From positions 1 through 64,000 of the forward strand of contig JAKURY010000010.1 in assembly GCA_022452145.1 (NCBI GenBank): a stretch of 64,000 bases of DNA, given 5' to 3'. Of this stretch, positions 24,460 to 33,237 are shown in pieces; within the stretch, counting starts at the first letter, position 1, and each line of letters starts with the position of its first letter. Under the pieces are notes generated by a model that did not search any database, was not told the origin of the DNA, and was given only the letters and a program-made list of their open reading frames with translations. A program made the position numbers and the translations under genes. This DNA comes from Acidimicrobiales bacterium (GTDB lineage Bacteria > Actinomycetota > Acidimicrobiia > Acidimicrobiales > MedAcidi-G1).

Positions 24460-25989
24460 TCAGGTCGTGGGCTCATTGGCGTCACCCCACGGGCCGACCA
24501 GACGTGCGGCGGGCACCCACACCTCGGCCATGGTCCCGGTCCCCCGCTCCACGGGCAGAAGTCGTATTCGACCCCCCAGCTCGCCCTCAACGAACGTGCG
24601 GACGATCGTCAGGCCCAGGCCGGTGACCTCCGACAGGTCGAAGCCCTCGGGGAGTCCCACCCCGTCGTCGACCACACGGACGAACAGGCCGTCAGGTCGC
24701 CGATCCAGGTGGATGCCGACCTGGCCCGAACCGACCGGGCCGTCCGACGTGCCGTCGTCCGCCAACCCTGACCCCGGCGGGAAGGCATGGTCGACGACGT
24801 TCTGGAGCAGTTCGGTGAGGACGACGGCCATCGTCGTCGTGACCTGCCCGGGCAGCACCCCAGCATCACCTTCGACGGTGAACGCCAACGGCCGCAGGGG
24901 CGACGACACGCTCTCCTCGACCACCCGGACCAGGGGGCTCACGATCTCCGAGAACGCCACGTCGGCCTCGGCGCTCTGAGCCAGCGTCTCGTGCACCACC
25001 GAGATCGCCCCGATGCGGCGAACCGATTCATCGAGCGCCGCCCGGGCCTCAACTCCCTGCAGGCGCCGGGCCTGGAGCCGCAGCAGTGACGAGATGGTCT
25101 GCAGGTTGTTCTTCACCCGGTGGTGGATCTCCCGGATGGTGGCGTCCCTGGACACCAGCTGGCGGTCCCGCCGACGCAGCTCGGTCACGTCGCGTACGAG
25201 CACGATGGCGCCCGTGGCCGTCCCGGACTCGAGCAGCGGGAAGCAGTGGCTGACCACCGCCACCTCGTCGTGGCGCTCCATTTCTTCGATCACGGCCGAG
25301 CGACGGGCGAACGCGGCACGCAGCATCGACGACCCGAGCCCCGTGTCGTCGAACCGGGCACCGATGACTCCCCGGGTCATCCCGAGGCGATGGAGCAGGG
25401 AGACGGCATTGGGCGAGGCGAACTCGATCCTTCCTTCGGAGTCGACCAGCAGCAGGCCGTCGCCGACCCGTGGGGTGCGGTGGCGGAGCCGTTCCTCCTC
25501 GCGGTACGGGAACTCACCGGCCTCCAGCATCATGGCGAACCTGTCGAACACCGTCAGGTAGGTCCTCTCCTGCTCGCTGGTCGGTCGGTCGACGGGCCGT
25601 ATACGTTCCCGCGCCATCACAGCGACCGTCGTGTCGGAACATCGGACCGGCACGGCAAGCAGGTTGACGTCGCGGTCGGCCCCGACGTTGACGGTGCCGG
25701 AGGTGGCTGAACCGGTGGCGAACGCCTCGGCGACCAGCGGACGGCGGAGTGGCTCGAAGACATGACCGACCAGGTCCGCGCGGTAGAGGGTGGTGCCGGT
25801 GGTGGGCCGCACGTGTCCCAACAGGATCAGCGGCGCCTCTGGATCGCCGCGTCGGCGTCCGAAGAGGAGCAGGTCGGCAAAGGAGAGGTCGGACAGCAGC
25901 CCCCAGATGCTGACCAGGTCCTGGAGGTGGCCTATGTCGGCATCGTCGAGTTCCGTGTGCGCCCGGGCCAACTCGGCCAACGTTGCCAC
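24460..25989 (-). CDS. Sensor histidine kinase, PdtaS-like (HisKA_2)
   Basis: A 509-residue soluble kinase. Residues about 10-150 form a GAF-like domain and 170-275 a PAS domain (LLLVDSEGRIEFASPNA). The HisKA_2 phosphorylation box is REIHHRVKNNLQTISSLLRL. The HATPase part is VLTELLQNVVDHAF, VVDDGVGLPEGFDL and TGLGLTIVRTFV. It has no membrane segment. This is the order of actinobacterial PdtaS, whose partner PdtaR is an RNA-binding ANTAR antiterminator; no such regulator lies in this window. GTG 25989 is taken as start. Confidence 0.92.
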   Translation of the reverse strand: MATLAELARAHTELDDADIGHLQDLVSIWGLLSDLSFADLLLFGRRRGDPEAPLILLGHVRPTTGTTLYRADLVGHVFEPLRRPLVAEAFATGSATSGTVNVGADRDVNLLAVPVRCSDTTVAVMARERIRPVDRPTSEQERTYLTVFDRFAMMLEAGEFPYREEERLRHRTPRVGDGLLLVDSEGRIEFASPNAVSLLHRLGMTRGVIGARFDDTGLGSSMLRAAFARRSAVIEEMERHDEVAVVSHCFPLLESGTATGAIVLVRDVTELRRRDRQLVSRDATIREIHHRVKNNLQTISSLLRLQARRLQGVEARAALDESVRRIGAISVVHETLAQSAEADVAFSEIVSPLVRVVEESVSSPLRPLAFTVEGDAGVLPGQVTTTMAVVLTELLQNVVDHAFPPGSGLADDGTSDGPVGSGQVGIHLDRRPDGLFVRVVDDGVGLPEGFDLSEVTGLGLTIVRTFVEGELGGRIRLLPVERGTGTMAEVWVPAARLVGPWGDANEPTT

Positions 25990-26011
25990 GGTCCGACCCC
26001 GCCGTCAGCGG

Positions 26012-26242
26012 TCAGCCGAAGCCGACCGGGTTCTCGGAACCTGCCGCGCCGATGTCCACGTAGGCGATCCTGCCTGAGGGCACGCCCACCTGGCGTCCCC
26101 TCACGTCGGTGAACCACAACACGGCCTCTCCACCGGCGACGGCGGCATCCACGTCGGCCCGCAGGGCGCCAACGTCGGTGTCGTCGGCCATCTCGACCCT
26201 GATCTCCCTGGGGTTGTCCCTCACACCGATTCGCAGGTCCAC
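26012..26242 (-). CDS. DUF3107 family protein
   Basis: A 76-residue actinobacterial protein of unknown function. DLRIGVRDNPREIRVEM, then WFTDVRGRQVGVPSGRIAYVDIG, covers most of the conserved length. It ends FG. It starts at GTG 26242 with GGAGGAG about 8 nt upstream and lies between the mrp gene and the histidine kinase gene on the same strand, a recurring arrangement. It is too short to carry an enzymatic domain; a binding or adaptor role is a guess. Confidence 0.85.
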   Translation of the reverse strand: MDLRIGVRDNPREIRVEMADDTDVGALRADVDAAVAGGEAVLWFTDVRGRQVGVPSGRIAYVDIGAAGSENPVGFG

Positions 26243-26286
26243 GTCATGCTCCTCCGGGGTATCCGGTCCTGGTCCGAGCCGAGGGC

Positions 26287-27426
26287 TCAGACGATCCTGA
26301 GTTCCCTGTGCCGACGCTTCGTCGGCTTCATGTCCACGTCGATGGTCCTGGCCATCTCTACGAACAGCGCTCCCACCTCGGTCGACGGGTCGCCGGCGAC
26401 CGGACGACCACGGTCGGCACCGTCGCACAGTGCAGGCACCAACGGCACCTGCCCTACGAGGGGCACCTTCAACAGGTCGGCGAGGGCCTGACCGCCACCC
26501 GCACCGAACAACTCGTACCGAGTGCCGTCGTCGCCGGTGAACCACGACATGTTCTCGATGACGCCGTGGACCTTCAGGTTGACCTTCTCGGCCATGAACG
26601 CCGCCCGCTGGGCCACCGACTGGGCCACCACCTGCGGCGTCGTGACGACGTACATCTCGGCGGTGGGCAGGAAACCCGCCAGCGAGATGGAGATGTCACC
26701 GGTACCGGGGGGCAGGTCGACCAGCAGGTAGTCGGGCTCGTCCCAGTAGACGTCCGTCAGGAACTGCTCGAGCGCCTTATGGAGCATCGGGCCCCGCCAG
26801 ATGACCGGCTGGTCCTCGTCGGCGAAGAAACCCATCGAGATGCAGCGCACACCGTGGGCCTCCGGTGGGATGAGCATGCCGTCGATCACCGTCGGAGAAT
26901 GCGACACGCCCAGCATCCGCGGAATGGAGAAGCCCCAGACGTCGGCGTCGACCACGGCCACGTCCCTGCCCAGTCCGGCCAGTGCCACGGCCAGGTTGGT
27001 GGTGACCGAAGACTTGCCGACCCCACCCTTGCCCGACGCGATGAGCAGCACCCGGGTGGACGAGTTGGCCTCGGCGAACGGCACGGCCCGGCCCTCGGAG
27101 TGCCCGTAGGTGGAGTTGGTTCCGGCGGTGGCCGACGGGTCTCCGTGGAGGCCCTCCCGGAGTTCCTCCCGCTCCTGGTCCGTCATGACGGTGAAGTCGA
27201 CGCCGATGGCCTCCACGCCGTCCAACTGCGAGACGGCGTCGCTCACGGACTGCTGGATCTCGGCCTTCAGCGGGCACCCGGGCACGGTCAGGGCTATCTG
27301 CACCTCGACACGTGATTCGTCGATTCGAACCTCCCGGACCATGCCGAGGTCCACGATGCTGCGGCGGAGTTCCGGGTCCTGTACAGGCCGGAGGGCCTCG
27401 ATAACCTGGATTTCGGTGACCGCCAC
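26287..27426 (-). CDS. mrp: Mrp/NBP35 family iron-sulfur cluster carrier ATPase
   Basis: A 379-residue protein. Residues 1-90 are a MIP18/DUF59 domain (RPVQDPELRRSIVDLGMVRE, VPGCPLKAEIQQ). After a short linker comes a ParA/MinD-type ATPase with deviant Walker A ASGKGGVGKSSVTTNLAVAL, VDADVWGFSIPRMLG and LLVDLPPGTGDISISL. Such proteins deliver Fe-S clusters to target enzymes. The C-terminal CxxC of many homologues is absent; the protein ends KRRHRELRIV. GTG 27426 follows GAGGAGAACCC. The SufR-like regulator next door on the opposite strand fits a shared Fe-S function. Confidence 0.92.
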   Translation of the reverse strand: MAVTEIQVIEALRPVQDPELRRSIVDLGMVREVRIDESRVEVQIALTVPGCPLKAEIQQSVSDAVSQLDGVEAIGVDFTVMTDQEREELREGLHGDPSATAGTNSTYGHSEGRAVPFAEANSSTRVLLIASGKGGVGKSSVTTNLAVALAGLGRDVAVVDADVWGFSIPRMLGVSHSPTVIDGMLIPPEAHGVRCISMGFFADEDQPVIWRGPMLHKALEQFLTDVYWDEPDYLLVDLPPGTGDISISLAGFLPTAEMYVVTTPQVVAQSVAQRAAFMAEKVNLKVHGVIENMSWFTGDDGTRYELFGAGGGQALADLLKVPLVGQVPLVPALCDGADRGRPVAGDPSTEVGALFVEMARTIDVDMKPTKRRHRELRIV

Positions 27427-27543
27427 GGGTTCTCCTCGGCTGCGGTGGGATCGGCCCCACCATCGGATCTCGTCGGCATCCACCAGCGACCGGGTGACCG
27501 GCAGAAACAAGCGGTGGACCCGGCCGGATGGCCGAGGTGCCGT

Positions 27544-27567
27544 ATTCGTTAGAATATCCACGTGGAT
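27544..27567. promoter_or_regulatory. Promoter and palindromes at the SufR-like gene start
   Basis: TAGAAT (27550-27555) is a good -10 box ending 6 nt before the GTG start (27562), implying leaderless transcription. It lies in an inverted repeat ATTC-GTTA-GAAT (27544-27555). Immediately after comes a perfect 12-bp palindrome, ATCCACGTGGAT (27556-27567), centred on the start codon. A site covering both -10 and +1 is well placed for self-repression. The divergent mrp gene begins 135 bp away. Confidence 0.5.
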
Positions 27568-28281
27568 GGAGCCCCCCTCACGGCCACCGAGTTCGCCTCG
27601 GCGGTCACCGCCATCACCGGAGCCTTCGGCGACCGGACACGCCGGAACATCTACCTGCGCGCCCGGGAGTCCGAGGACGGGGTGACGGCCGGCGACACCG
27701 CAGAGGCGTTCGACCTCCACCCCAACGTTGCCCGCCACCACCTCGACAAGTTGGCGGCCGGCGGCTACCTGGAGATCGTCGTGGAACGCCAGGAGGGCGC
27801 CTCGGCCGGGCGGCCGTCGAAGCACTACCGGGTCTCCGACCCCGGTACCCCGCTCGAGCTGCCGCTCCGCCAGGATGCCGTGCTGGTCAGCCTGCTGGGT
27901 AGGGCCCTCGCCCTCCTGCCTGCCGACCAGGCCGAGGCGATGGCCGAGGAGGTCGGCATCGAGGTGGGACGGAACATGGCCGAGGCCATCGGCGAACAGG
28001 GGGTCCACCGGTCGTTCCGCTCGGCACTCCAGGTGGTGGCCGAGGCCCTCACGGCCCACGGCTTCGCGGCACGGGCCGAACACACCGGCGACGACCGCCT
28101 GCGCATCGTCTCCGAACACTGCCCCTTCGGTGGCGTTCCGATCGAACACCCGGTGATCTGCGCCGTGGACCGCGGCCTGGTCACGGGGATGCTGGCCGCC
28201 CTGTACGGAGAGGCGAAGGCCGAGATGCGGTCCTCGCTGCCCATGGGCGACGCCGTGTGCATCACCGACGTGACGGCCTGA
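27562..28281 (+). CDS. SufR-like Fe-S-sensing winged-helix regulator
   Basis: A 239-residue regulator. An N-terminal winged helix-turn-helix (GDRTRRNIYLRA, then LHPNVARHHLDKLAAGGYLE) is followed by GRPSKHYRVS. The C-terminal domain holds HCPFG, then PVICAVDRG, giving Cys-x12-Cys, and a third Cys in DAVCITDV. That pattern resembles the cluster-binding cysteines of SufR, which represses Fe-S assembly genes. Spacing to the third Cys (32 residues) is longer than I expect for SufR. The next frame is a cysteine desulfurase remnant, and mrp is divergent. A plain ArsR/MarR-like repressor is the alternative. Confidence 0.75.
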   Translation: MDGAPLTATEFASAVTAITGAFGDRTRRNIYLRARESEDGVTAGDTAEAFDLHPNVARHHLDKLAAGGYLEIVVERQEGASAGRPSKHYRVSDPGTPLELPLRQDAVLVSLLGRALALLPADQAEAMAEEVGIEVGRNMAEAIGEQGVHRSFRSALQVVAEALTAHGFAARAEHTGDDRLRIVSEHCPFGGVPIEHPVICAVDRGLVTGMLAALYGEAKAEMRSSLPMGDAVCITDVTA

Positions 28282-28305
28282 ACCCGCCGCTGCGCCCGAC
28301 CTTTC

Positions 28306-28470
28306 GTGACCCGCCACTACCTCGACCACGCCTCCACCTCGCCGGTGCTCGAGGCCATGGGGGTCGACGCACAGCGTTCGCTGCGCCTCTCCGTCGGCTG
28401 GAACACCACCGATGCCGACCACGACGCCGCATTGGACGCCGTCCCGGGGATCCTCGGCGACCTGCGGTGA
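28306..28470 (+). pseudogene. Cysteine desulfurase remnant, middle deleted in frame
   Basis: An open 54-codon frame from GTG 28306. It begins TRHYLDHASTSP, the conserved first residues of NifS/IscS-type desulfurases, and passes directly into VLEAMGVDAQRSLRLSVGW, then NTTDADHDAALDAVPGIL, the family's C-terminus. About 300 residues containing the PLP-Lys and catalytic Cys are missing. Start, frame and stop are all kept, and the stop overlaps the next start (GTGA). The product could be made but cannot be a desulfurase. Its position after a SufR-like gene suggests an ancestral regulator-desulfurase pair. Confidence 0.8.
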
Positions 28471-28943
28471 CGATCCTCCTGGTCCGCCACGGGTCGGCAG
28501 GCGACCCCTACCGCTGGTCGGGTGACGACGTCGACCGACCGCTGGATGCAGGTGGCGTCGTCCAGGCCAGCCGGCTGAATGCCGCCGTGGCCGAACTCCA
28601 CCGGCCGGTCACCCAGGTCATGAGCAGCCGGGCCGTCCGGTGCCTCCAGACCGTGGGGCCTCTCTGCGACCAGCACGGCGTGGAGCCGGAGGCGGTGGAC
28701 ACCCTGTTCGAGGGAGCCGCGGACATGACCACCCTGCTGGTCCGTGACCTGGCCGTCACGGATGGCAACGGGTCTGTCACGGTCCTGTGCAGCCATTCCG
28801 ACGTGATCCTCGACGTCATCAGGGACCTGGTGGCAGACGGCGCCGGCCTCAGCGGAGGCCGCGGCTGCGGCTACGCCTCGATCTGGGAGCTGACGGCCAC
28901 CAACGGTCGGGTCGAGCACGCCCACTACCGGGCGACCCCCTGA
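28467..28943 (+). CDS. SixA-like histidine phosphatase
   Basis: A 158-residue short histidine phosphatase. TILLVRHGSAGDP carries the nucleophile His, SSRAVRCLQTVGPL the second Arg, and VLCSHSDVILDVI the second His. The length matches SixA-type phosphohistidine phosphatases rather than full phosphoglycerate mutases. GTG 28467 overlaps the stop of the desulfurase remnant by 4 nt, so its translation may depend on that remnant being read. It converges with the ccm operon. Confidence 0.85.
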   Translation: MTILLVRHGSAGDPYRWSGDDVDRPLDAGGVVQASRLNAAVAELHRPVTQVMSSRAVRCLQTVGPLCDQHGVEPEAVDTLFEGAADMTTLLVRDLAVTDGNGSVTVLCSHSDVILDVIRDLVADGAGLSGGRGCGYASIWELTATNGRVEHAHYRATP

Positions 28944-28965
28944 CCCCGGTCGCTGCGCCGGTGGG

Positions 28966-30210
28966 TCAGGAACCGCTTCCCGTCCCGGCGACCAGCAGGC
29001 CCGTCCCGACCAGCAGGTCGACCAGCTCGGCGGGAGGCCCGTCCAGCCCTGTGAACGTCGCCACGTCGATAGCGGCATCCTCCGGCCGGTCGACCAGCGT
29101 GGCCAGGACCGCCGCCCGGTAGGCCAGGCCGTACGGATCCACCGGGTCCACGGCAAGAGCCTCGTCCAGGCTTGCGAGGCCCCGCTCGACCAGCTCCGGC
29201 GACCGGGTGGCCGCCAGCAGCCAGCCCCGCTCGGCCAGCAGGGCGGCGGCATCCGGTCGGGATTCCAAGCCCGAGTCCAACAACTCCACGGCGGCCAGCA
29301 ACTCCCCGGACGCCGCCAGGCCGGTAGCGATCCGCTGGCGCAGACGACTGGCCGCCAGCAGGTCGCCCACGATCGGCGGGGCCTCCAGTTCGTCCAGCAC
29401 CACGAGGTCCCCGGCAGCCCCCACGTGGTCGCCGTCGGCATGGCGCTGCGACGCCCGGAAGACACGGACGTCCGGATACGCCGGGTCGACGGCGACCGCC
29501 TCATCCAGGTCGGACCGCCCCTGAGCGGCATCGCCGGTCCTCCAACGGACCCAGCCCCGGTAGGCCAGGGCCTCGGCGTTGGACGGCTGGATCTCCAGCA
29601 CCCGGGTGTAGAGAGCGACGGCCTCGTCGGGGGCCGCCACGCCGGCCTCTACCAGCAGGGTCCGGGAGGAGGACCTGATGTCTCCGCTCAACGTGTCGCC
29701 GGCCGACCGGTCGCCGGCGGTGCCGGCCACCAGCACGCCGGCCAGGACGGCCACAGCGACCACCGCGGCCAGCACCAGCGGGCGCCGTGGCGCAGGACCG
29801 CCACCGCGACCCTGCCACCGCCGGACCGACGCCACCCCCCCGGCCAGGGCCACGCCGCCGACCATGACCGGAAGCACCCAGACCAGGCCGACGAGGCCGT
29901 CACCGCTCGGCATGTAGTCGATGTCCTCGCCGAACCGGTCGACCAGCATCGACCTGATCTCGCCGTCGGTACGACCCCGGTCGACCATGGTCCTGATGGT
30001 CGACCGGATGGTCCGGGCGATCGGTACGTCGGACTCACCGAGCGACTGCCCCTGGCAGACCGGACAGGCGAAATCCCCGGCCAGGTCGCGGACGCGGTCG
30101 GCGTTGGTGAGCGCCGGCCGCTCCGCCACCTCTGACACCACCAGGCTGCCCACAGCCACGACCAGCACGAGGAGCCAGGTGAGGCGTCGACGAGAGTCGC
30201 CGGGCCTCAT
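28966..30210 (-). CDS. ccmH: CcmH with C-terminal TPR region (CcmH/CcmI-like fusion)
   Basis: A 414-residue membrane protein. A signal-anchor (residues 10-28) is followed by FACPVCQGQSLGES, the CcmH thiol-reducing CxxC motif, and by the helical domain RSMLVDRFGEDIDYMPS. Two more membrane segments follow (VWVLPVMVGGVALAGG and LVLAAVVAVAVLAGVLVAG). Residues about 215-400 are TPR-like (YTRVLEIQPSNAEALAYRGW), resembling the apocytochrome-holding part of CcmI, for which no separate gene exists here. ATG 30210 overlaps the ccmG stop (ATGA). It is the last gene of the ccm operon. Confidence 0.88.
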   Translation of the reverse strand: MRPGDSRRRLTWLLVLVVAVGSLVVSEVAERPALTNADRVRDLAGDFACPVCQGQSLGESDVPIARTIRSTIRTMVDRGRTDGEIRSMLVDRFGEDIDYMPSGDGLVGLVWVLPVMVGGVALAGGVASVRRWQGRGGGPAPRRPLVLAAVVAVAVLAGVLVAGTAGDRSAGDTLSGDIRSSSRTLLVEAGVAAPDEAVALYTRVLEIQPSNAEALAYRGWVRWRTGDAAQGRSDLDEAVAVDPAYPDVRVFRASQRHADGDHVGAAGDLVVLDELEAPPIVGDLLAASRLRQRIATGLAASGELLAAVELLDSGLESRPDAAALLAERGWLLAATRSPELVERGLASLDEALAVDPVDPYGLAYRAAVLATLVDRPEDAAIDVATFTGLDGPPAELVDLLVGTGLLVAGTGSGS

Positions 30211-30740
30211 GGGACGACCGCCACGGCACGGGCCAGCAGGTCCTCCAGGTCGTCCAGGGTCACGCCGCCGATCACCTTCGCCGCCACGTGCCCCGACGGG
30301 GTGACCAGGTACGACTCGGGAACGGCCACCACTCCCCAGTCCACGGCGATCCGTCCCGTGTCGGCGGTGAGGACCGGCCAGCCACCCCCGTGTTCGACGA
30401 AGAAGGCGGCCACGGTCGACGGCCGGTCGTCGAAGGCGACGGTCACGATCCGCACGTCGTCGGCACCGGAGTGGGTGGCGGCGAACGCCACCAGCTCGGG
30501 GTGCTCCCTGACACAGGGCACACAGGTGGTGGAGAAGAAGTTGACAAGCACCCAGCGACCCCGCTGGTCGTCCAGGTCCCAGGTCGAGCCCTCTATCGTC
30601 GTTCCCACGACCGCAGGGGCCACGGCTCCGACCAGGTGGGTGGTCATACGGTCCCGGTTGGTGTCGCGGGTGGCGAACACGGCGATCAGGAGGGCCAGCA
30701 CGAGGCCCACGGCCAGCGCCGCGGACCGGACCGGGCTCAC
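30207..30740 (-). CDS. ccmG: Thioredoxin-like CcmG/DsbE thiol-disulfide protein
   Basis: A 177-residue protein with an N-terminal membrane anchor (AALAVGLVLALLIAVFA) and an extracytoplasmic thioredoxin fold. The active site is FFSTTCVPCVREHP, a Cys-Val-Pro-Cys redox pair rather than the more common WCxxC. The cis-Pro lies in AVPESYLV. It keeps apocytochrome cysteines reduced for haem attachment. GTG 30740 overlaps the ccmF stop, and its own stop overlaps ccmH. Confidence 0.92.
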   Translation of the reverse strand: MSPVRSAALAVGLVLALLIAVFATRDTNRDRMTTHLVGAVAPAVVGTTIEGSTWDLDDQRGRWVLVNFFSTTCVPCVREHPELVAFAATHSGADDVRIVTVAFDDRPSTVAAFFVEHGGGWPVLTADTGRIAVDWGVVAVPESYLVTPSGHVAAKVIGGVTLDDLEDLLARAVAVVP

Positions 30741-32704
30741 GCCGACACCCCGTCCGACGACCGCCTCTCCGCCTCTGCGCCGTCGCCGTCACGCCGTCGC
30801 GCAGCGCCGGCTCCGGGCACGGCGGCCAGGGCCGTCCCGACGGCCATCACCGCGCCACCCACCCACAACCAGAGCACGAGGGGCTGCACGGTGACCCGCA
30901 GGACGGTCGTCGTCGACCCGTCGTCGGGCACGGCCAGTACGGCCAGCTGCAGGTCGTCCCTCAGGGTGGACCGGGTGGCCGGCGTCCCGATGGTCTGGCC
31001 GGCGAAGGGGAACATGCTGATGGCGGGAAGGTATGGGTGCCCGTCGACGCGCACCGAGACGCGGATCTCGGTCTTCTCCGGAAGGTCGACGGTGGTCAGG
31101 CCGTCGAAGACCAGCTCGTGTCCGGCGAAGGAGGCCCGGTCGCCGGGCCGGTCGAACCGGAACTCGGCCTGCCTGACGAAGGCCGAGGAGCAGGCGAGCG
31201 CCACGGCCACCACGGCCACACCGACGTGGACGACCATGCCGCCGCTGGAGCGTCCGACGAGGCCCCGTAGGCCCCGGGCCCGCACGGCCATCCAGAGTTG
31301 GCGGGCCGCGCCGCCGATCGAGAACCCCGCAAGGCCCACGGCCAGGGTCGGCGCCCACCCCCGGCTCCCCACAACCACTGCCAGCAGCATCGACGCAGCA
31401 CCGAAGACGGCCGGCCAGCGCAGGCGGGTGGCCAGCAGCACAGCGGTGGCCCGCCCCCACGGCAGGACCGGTGCCACCGCCATCAGGAAAAGGAGGGCGA
31501 ACCCGATCGGCATGGTCATGCGCTCGAAGTACGGGTTGCCGACCGAGATCCGGTCCCCATTGGCGGCCTCGACCAGCAGGGGGAACACCGTGCCCAGCAG
31601 CACCACGAAGGCGAACGCCCCGAATAGCAGGTTGTTGAACAGGAACGCCCCGGTACGCGAGACCGGCGAGTCGATCGAACCGGCCGTCCGCAACTCGTCT
31701 CCCCGCCAGGCGATGAGGCCGACGGTCGTGACCACCACCAGCCCGAAGAATCCCAGCAGGAGAGGGCCGATACCGGACTCCGTGAAGGTGTGGACCGACT
31801 CCAGCACCCCCGACCGGGTGATGAAGGTACCGAGGATGGTCAGCGAGAACGTGGCGCAGAGCAGCGACAGGTTCCAGACCCGCAGCATCCCCTGGCGCTC
31901 CTGGACCATGACCGAGTGCAGGTAGGCCGTGCCGGTCAACCACGGGAGGAACGAGGCGTTCTCCACCGGGTCCCACGCCCAGTAGCCGCCCCACCCCAGG
32001 ACCTCGTACGACCACCATGCGCCCAACAGGACCCCCACCGTCAGGCAGCCCCAGGCCATGAGCGTCCAGCGGCGGGCCTCCAGCAGCCAGCCCTCCCCCA
32101 TGCGACCCGTGGCCAGCGACGCCACCGCCAGGGCGAACGGCACGGTGAAGCCCACATAGCCCAGGTAGAGCACCGGCGGGTGGAACGCCATGAGGACGTG
32201 GTTCTGGAGCAGTGGGTTGGGGCCCGGGCCGTCGTAGCCGGCCCACGGCTCGAAGCGGGCGAACGGGTGGGCCGGACCGGCCAGCAGGAGGAAGAAGAAG
32301 GCGCACACCACGAACAGCACCAGCAGTGCCCAGCCCACGACGGGATCGTGCAGCCGGTGCCGGAACCGTCGTACCACCAGCACCACGTAGCCCACCAGGA
32401 TCAGGACCCACAGCAGGATCGACCCCTCGAGCGCCGACCAGAGGGTGGCCACGTTGAACAGGGCCGGGGTGCGGTGGCTGCCGTGTTCGGCCACGAACGC
32501 AACGGTGAAGTCGCGGGTGATGAGCGCTCGCTCCATGACCGCCACCTGACCTACCGCGGCGATGGCCACCAGGGCCACCCAGGCACGGGACCGCACCACG
32601 AAGACGGGATTACGGGTCGCGAGGCCCCAGGCCACGCTGAGCAGGCCGGCCACCGAGGCGGACAGCCCGAGGGCGACGAATGCCGTGCCGAGGGTGGCGT
32701 TCAA
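30737..32704 (-). CDS. ccmF: Haem lyase subunit CcmF
   Basis: A 655-residue protein with about 14 hydrophobic segments. The haem-handling WWD motif is WGGYWAWDPVENASFLPWL. Conserved His-bearing loops include HVLMAFHPPVLYLGYVG and HSVMVQERQG. GTFITRSGVLESVHTF and the large C-terminal periplasmic loop follow. CcmF attaches haem from CcmE to cytochrome c. The start is TTG 32704, overlapping the ccmE stop (TTGA), a rare codon supported by coupling and by conservation from the first residues. Confidence 0.95.
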   Translation of the reverse strand: MNATLGTAFVALGLSASVAGLLSVAWGLATRNPVFVVRSRAWVALVAIAAVGQVAVMERALITRDFTVAFVAEHGSHRTPALFNVATLWSALEGSILLWVLILVGYVVLVVRRFRHRLHDPVVGWALLVLFVVCAFFFLLLAGPAHPFARFEPWAGYDGPGPNPLLQNHVLMAFHPPVLYLGYVGFTVPFALAVASLATGRMGEGWLLEARRWTLMAWGCLTVGVLLGAWWSYEVLGWGGYWAWDPVENASFLPWLTGTAYLHSVMVQERQGMLRVWNLSLLCATFSLTILGTFITRSGVLESVHTFTESGIGPLLLGFFGLVVVTTVGLIAWRGDELRTAGSIDSPVSRTGAFLFNNLLFGAFAFVVLLGTVFPLLVEAANGDRISVGNPYFERMTMPIGFALLFLMAVAPVLPWGRATAVLLATRLRWPAVFGAASMLLAVVVGSRGWAPTLAVGLAGFSIGGAARQLWMAVRARGLRGLVGRSSGGMVVHVGVAVVAVALACSSAFVRQAEFRFDRPGDRASFAGHELVFDGLTTVDLPEKTEIRVSVRVDGHPYLPAISMFPFAGQTIGTPATRSTLRDDLQLAVLAVPDDGSTTTVLRVTVQPLVLWLWVGGAVMAVGTALAAVPGAGAARRRDGDGAEAERRSSDGVSA

Positions 32705-33237
32705 CCGGTCTCCCCACAGGGCTCCAACTCGGCGCCATCCGACCGGTAGTCGTTGTCGTGCTTCACCACCATGTGGTCCGTCCGGAGAAACCAGCCGTCA
32801 TCGGCCGCTCCGGAGAGACCGTCGACGCCGGGTGGCCGCCCGGCGGTCCAGGCGCCCTGGAGCACCACCGGCACCCCGGGCTGGAACAGCTCGGCCGGAT
32901 CGCCCATGTGGACGACGTCAGCCAGCACGTCGCCTGCGCAGAGGGTGAACACGACGGCCGATCCGCCATCCAGCTCTGCGACCACAAGCCCGGGCTCCGG
33001 GGTTCCGACCACGCGGAACCGGCCGTCACCCAGCTCGGACCGCAGCTCGACAGCCTCGGCCACGTCGTAGAAGAACAGCGAGGCGTCGCCCAGCGTGCGA
33101 AGCAGGACGTACACCAGGGCACCCACCACCACCAGCACGAGGGCGATGGCCCCGGGGCGACGGGTCCCGGCCCCCGGCCTCGACGGCCGGGGCGTCAGGT
33201 CCAGGGGCGACGGCTCCGGTCCGGCGTCGTCAGCCAC
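32701..33237 (-). CDS. ccmE: Haem chaperone CcmE
   Basis: A 178-residue membrane-anchored protein with a single N-terminal segment (IALVLVVVGALVYVLL). The OB-fold contains FRVVGTPEPGLVV and VVLQGAW. Near the C-terminus TDHMVVKHDNDYRSDG carries the His of the H-x-x-x-Y motif that covalently holds haem before transfer to CcmF. The N-terminal cytoplasmic tail is longer than in proteobacteria. GTG 33237 overlaps the ccmD end by 8 nt. Confidence 0.92.
   Translation of the reverse strand: MADDAGPEPSPLDLTPRPSRPGAGTRRPGAIALVLVVVGALVYVLLRTLGDASLFFYDVAEAVELRSELGDGRFRVVGTPEPGLVVAELDGGSAVVFTLCAGDVLADVVHMGDPAELFQPGVPVVLQGAWTAGRPPGVDGLSGAADDGWFLRTDHMVVKHDNDYRSDGAELEPCGETG

Noticed and set aside
27427-28422. 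Extension of the Mrp frame through the SufR-like gene on the opposite strand
   Set aside because: Mrp starts at its DUF59 domain; the added residues are antisense to a real gene.
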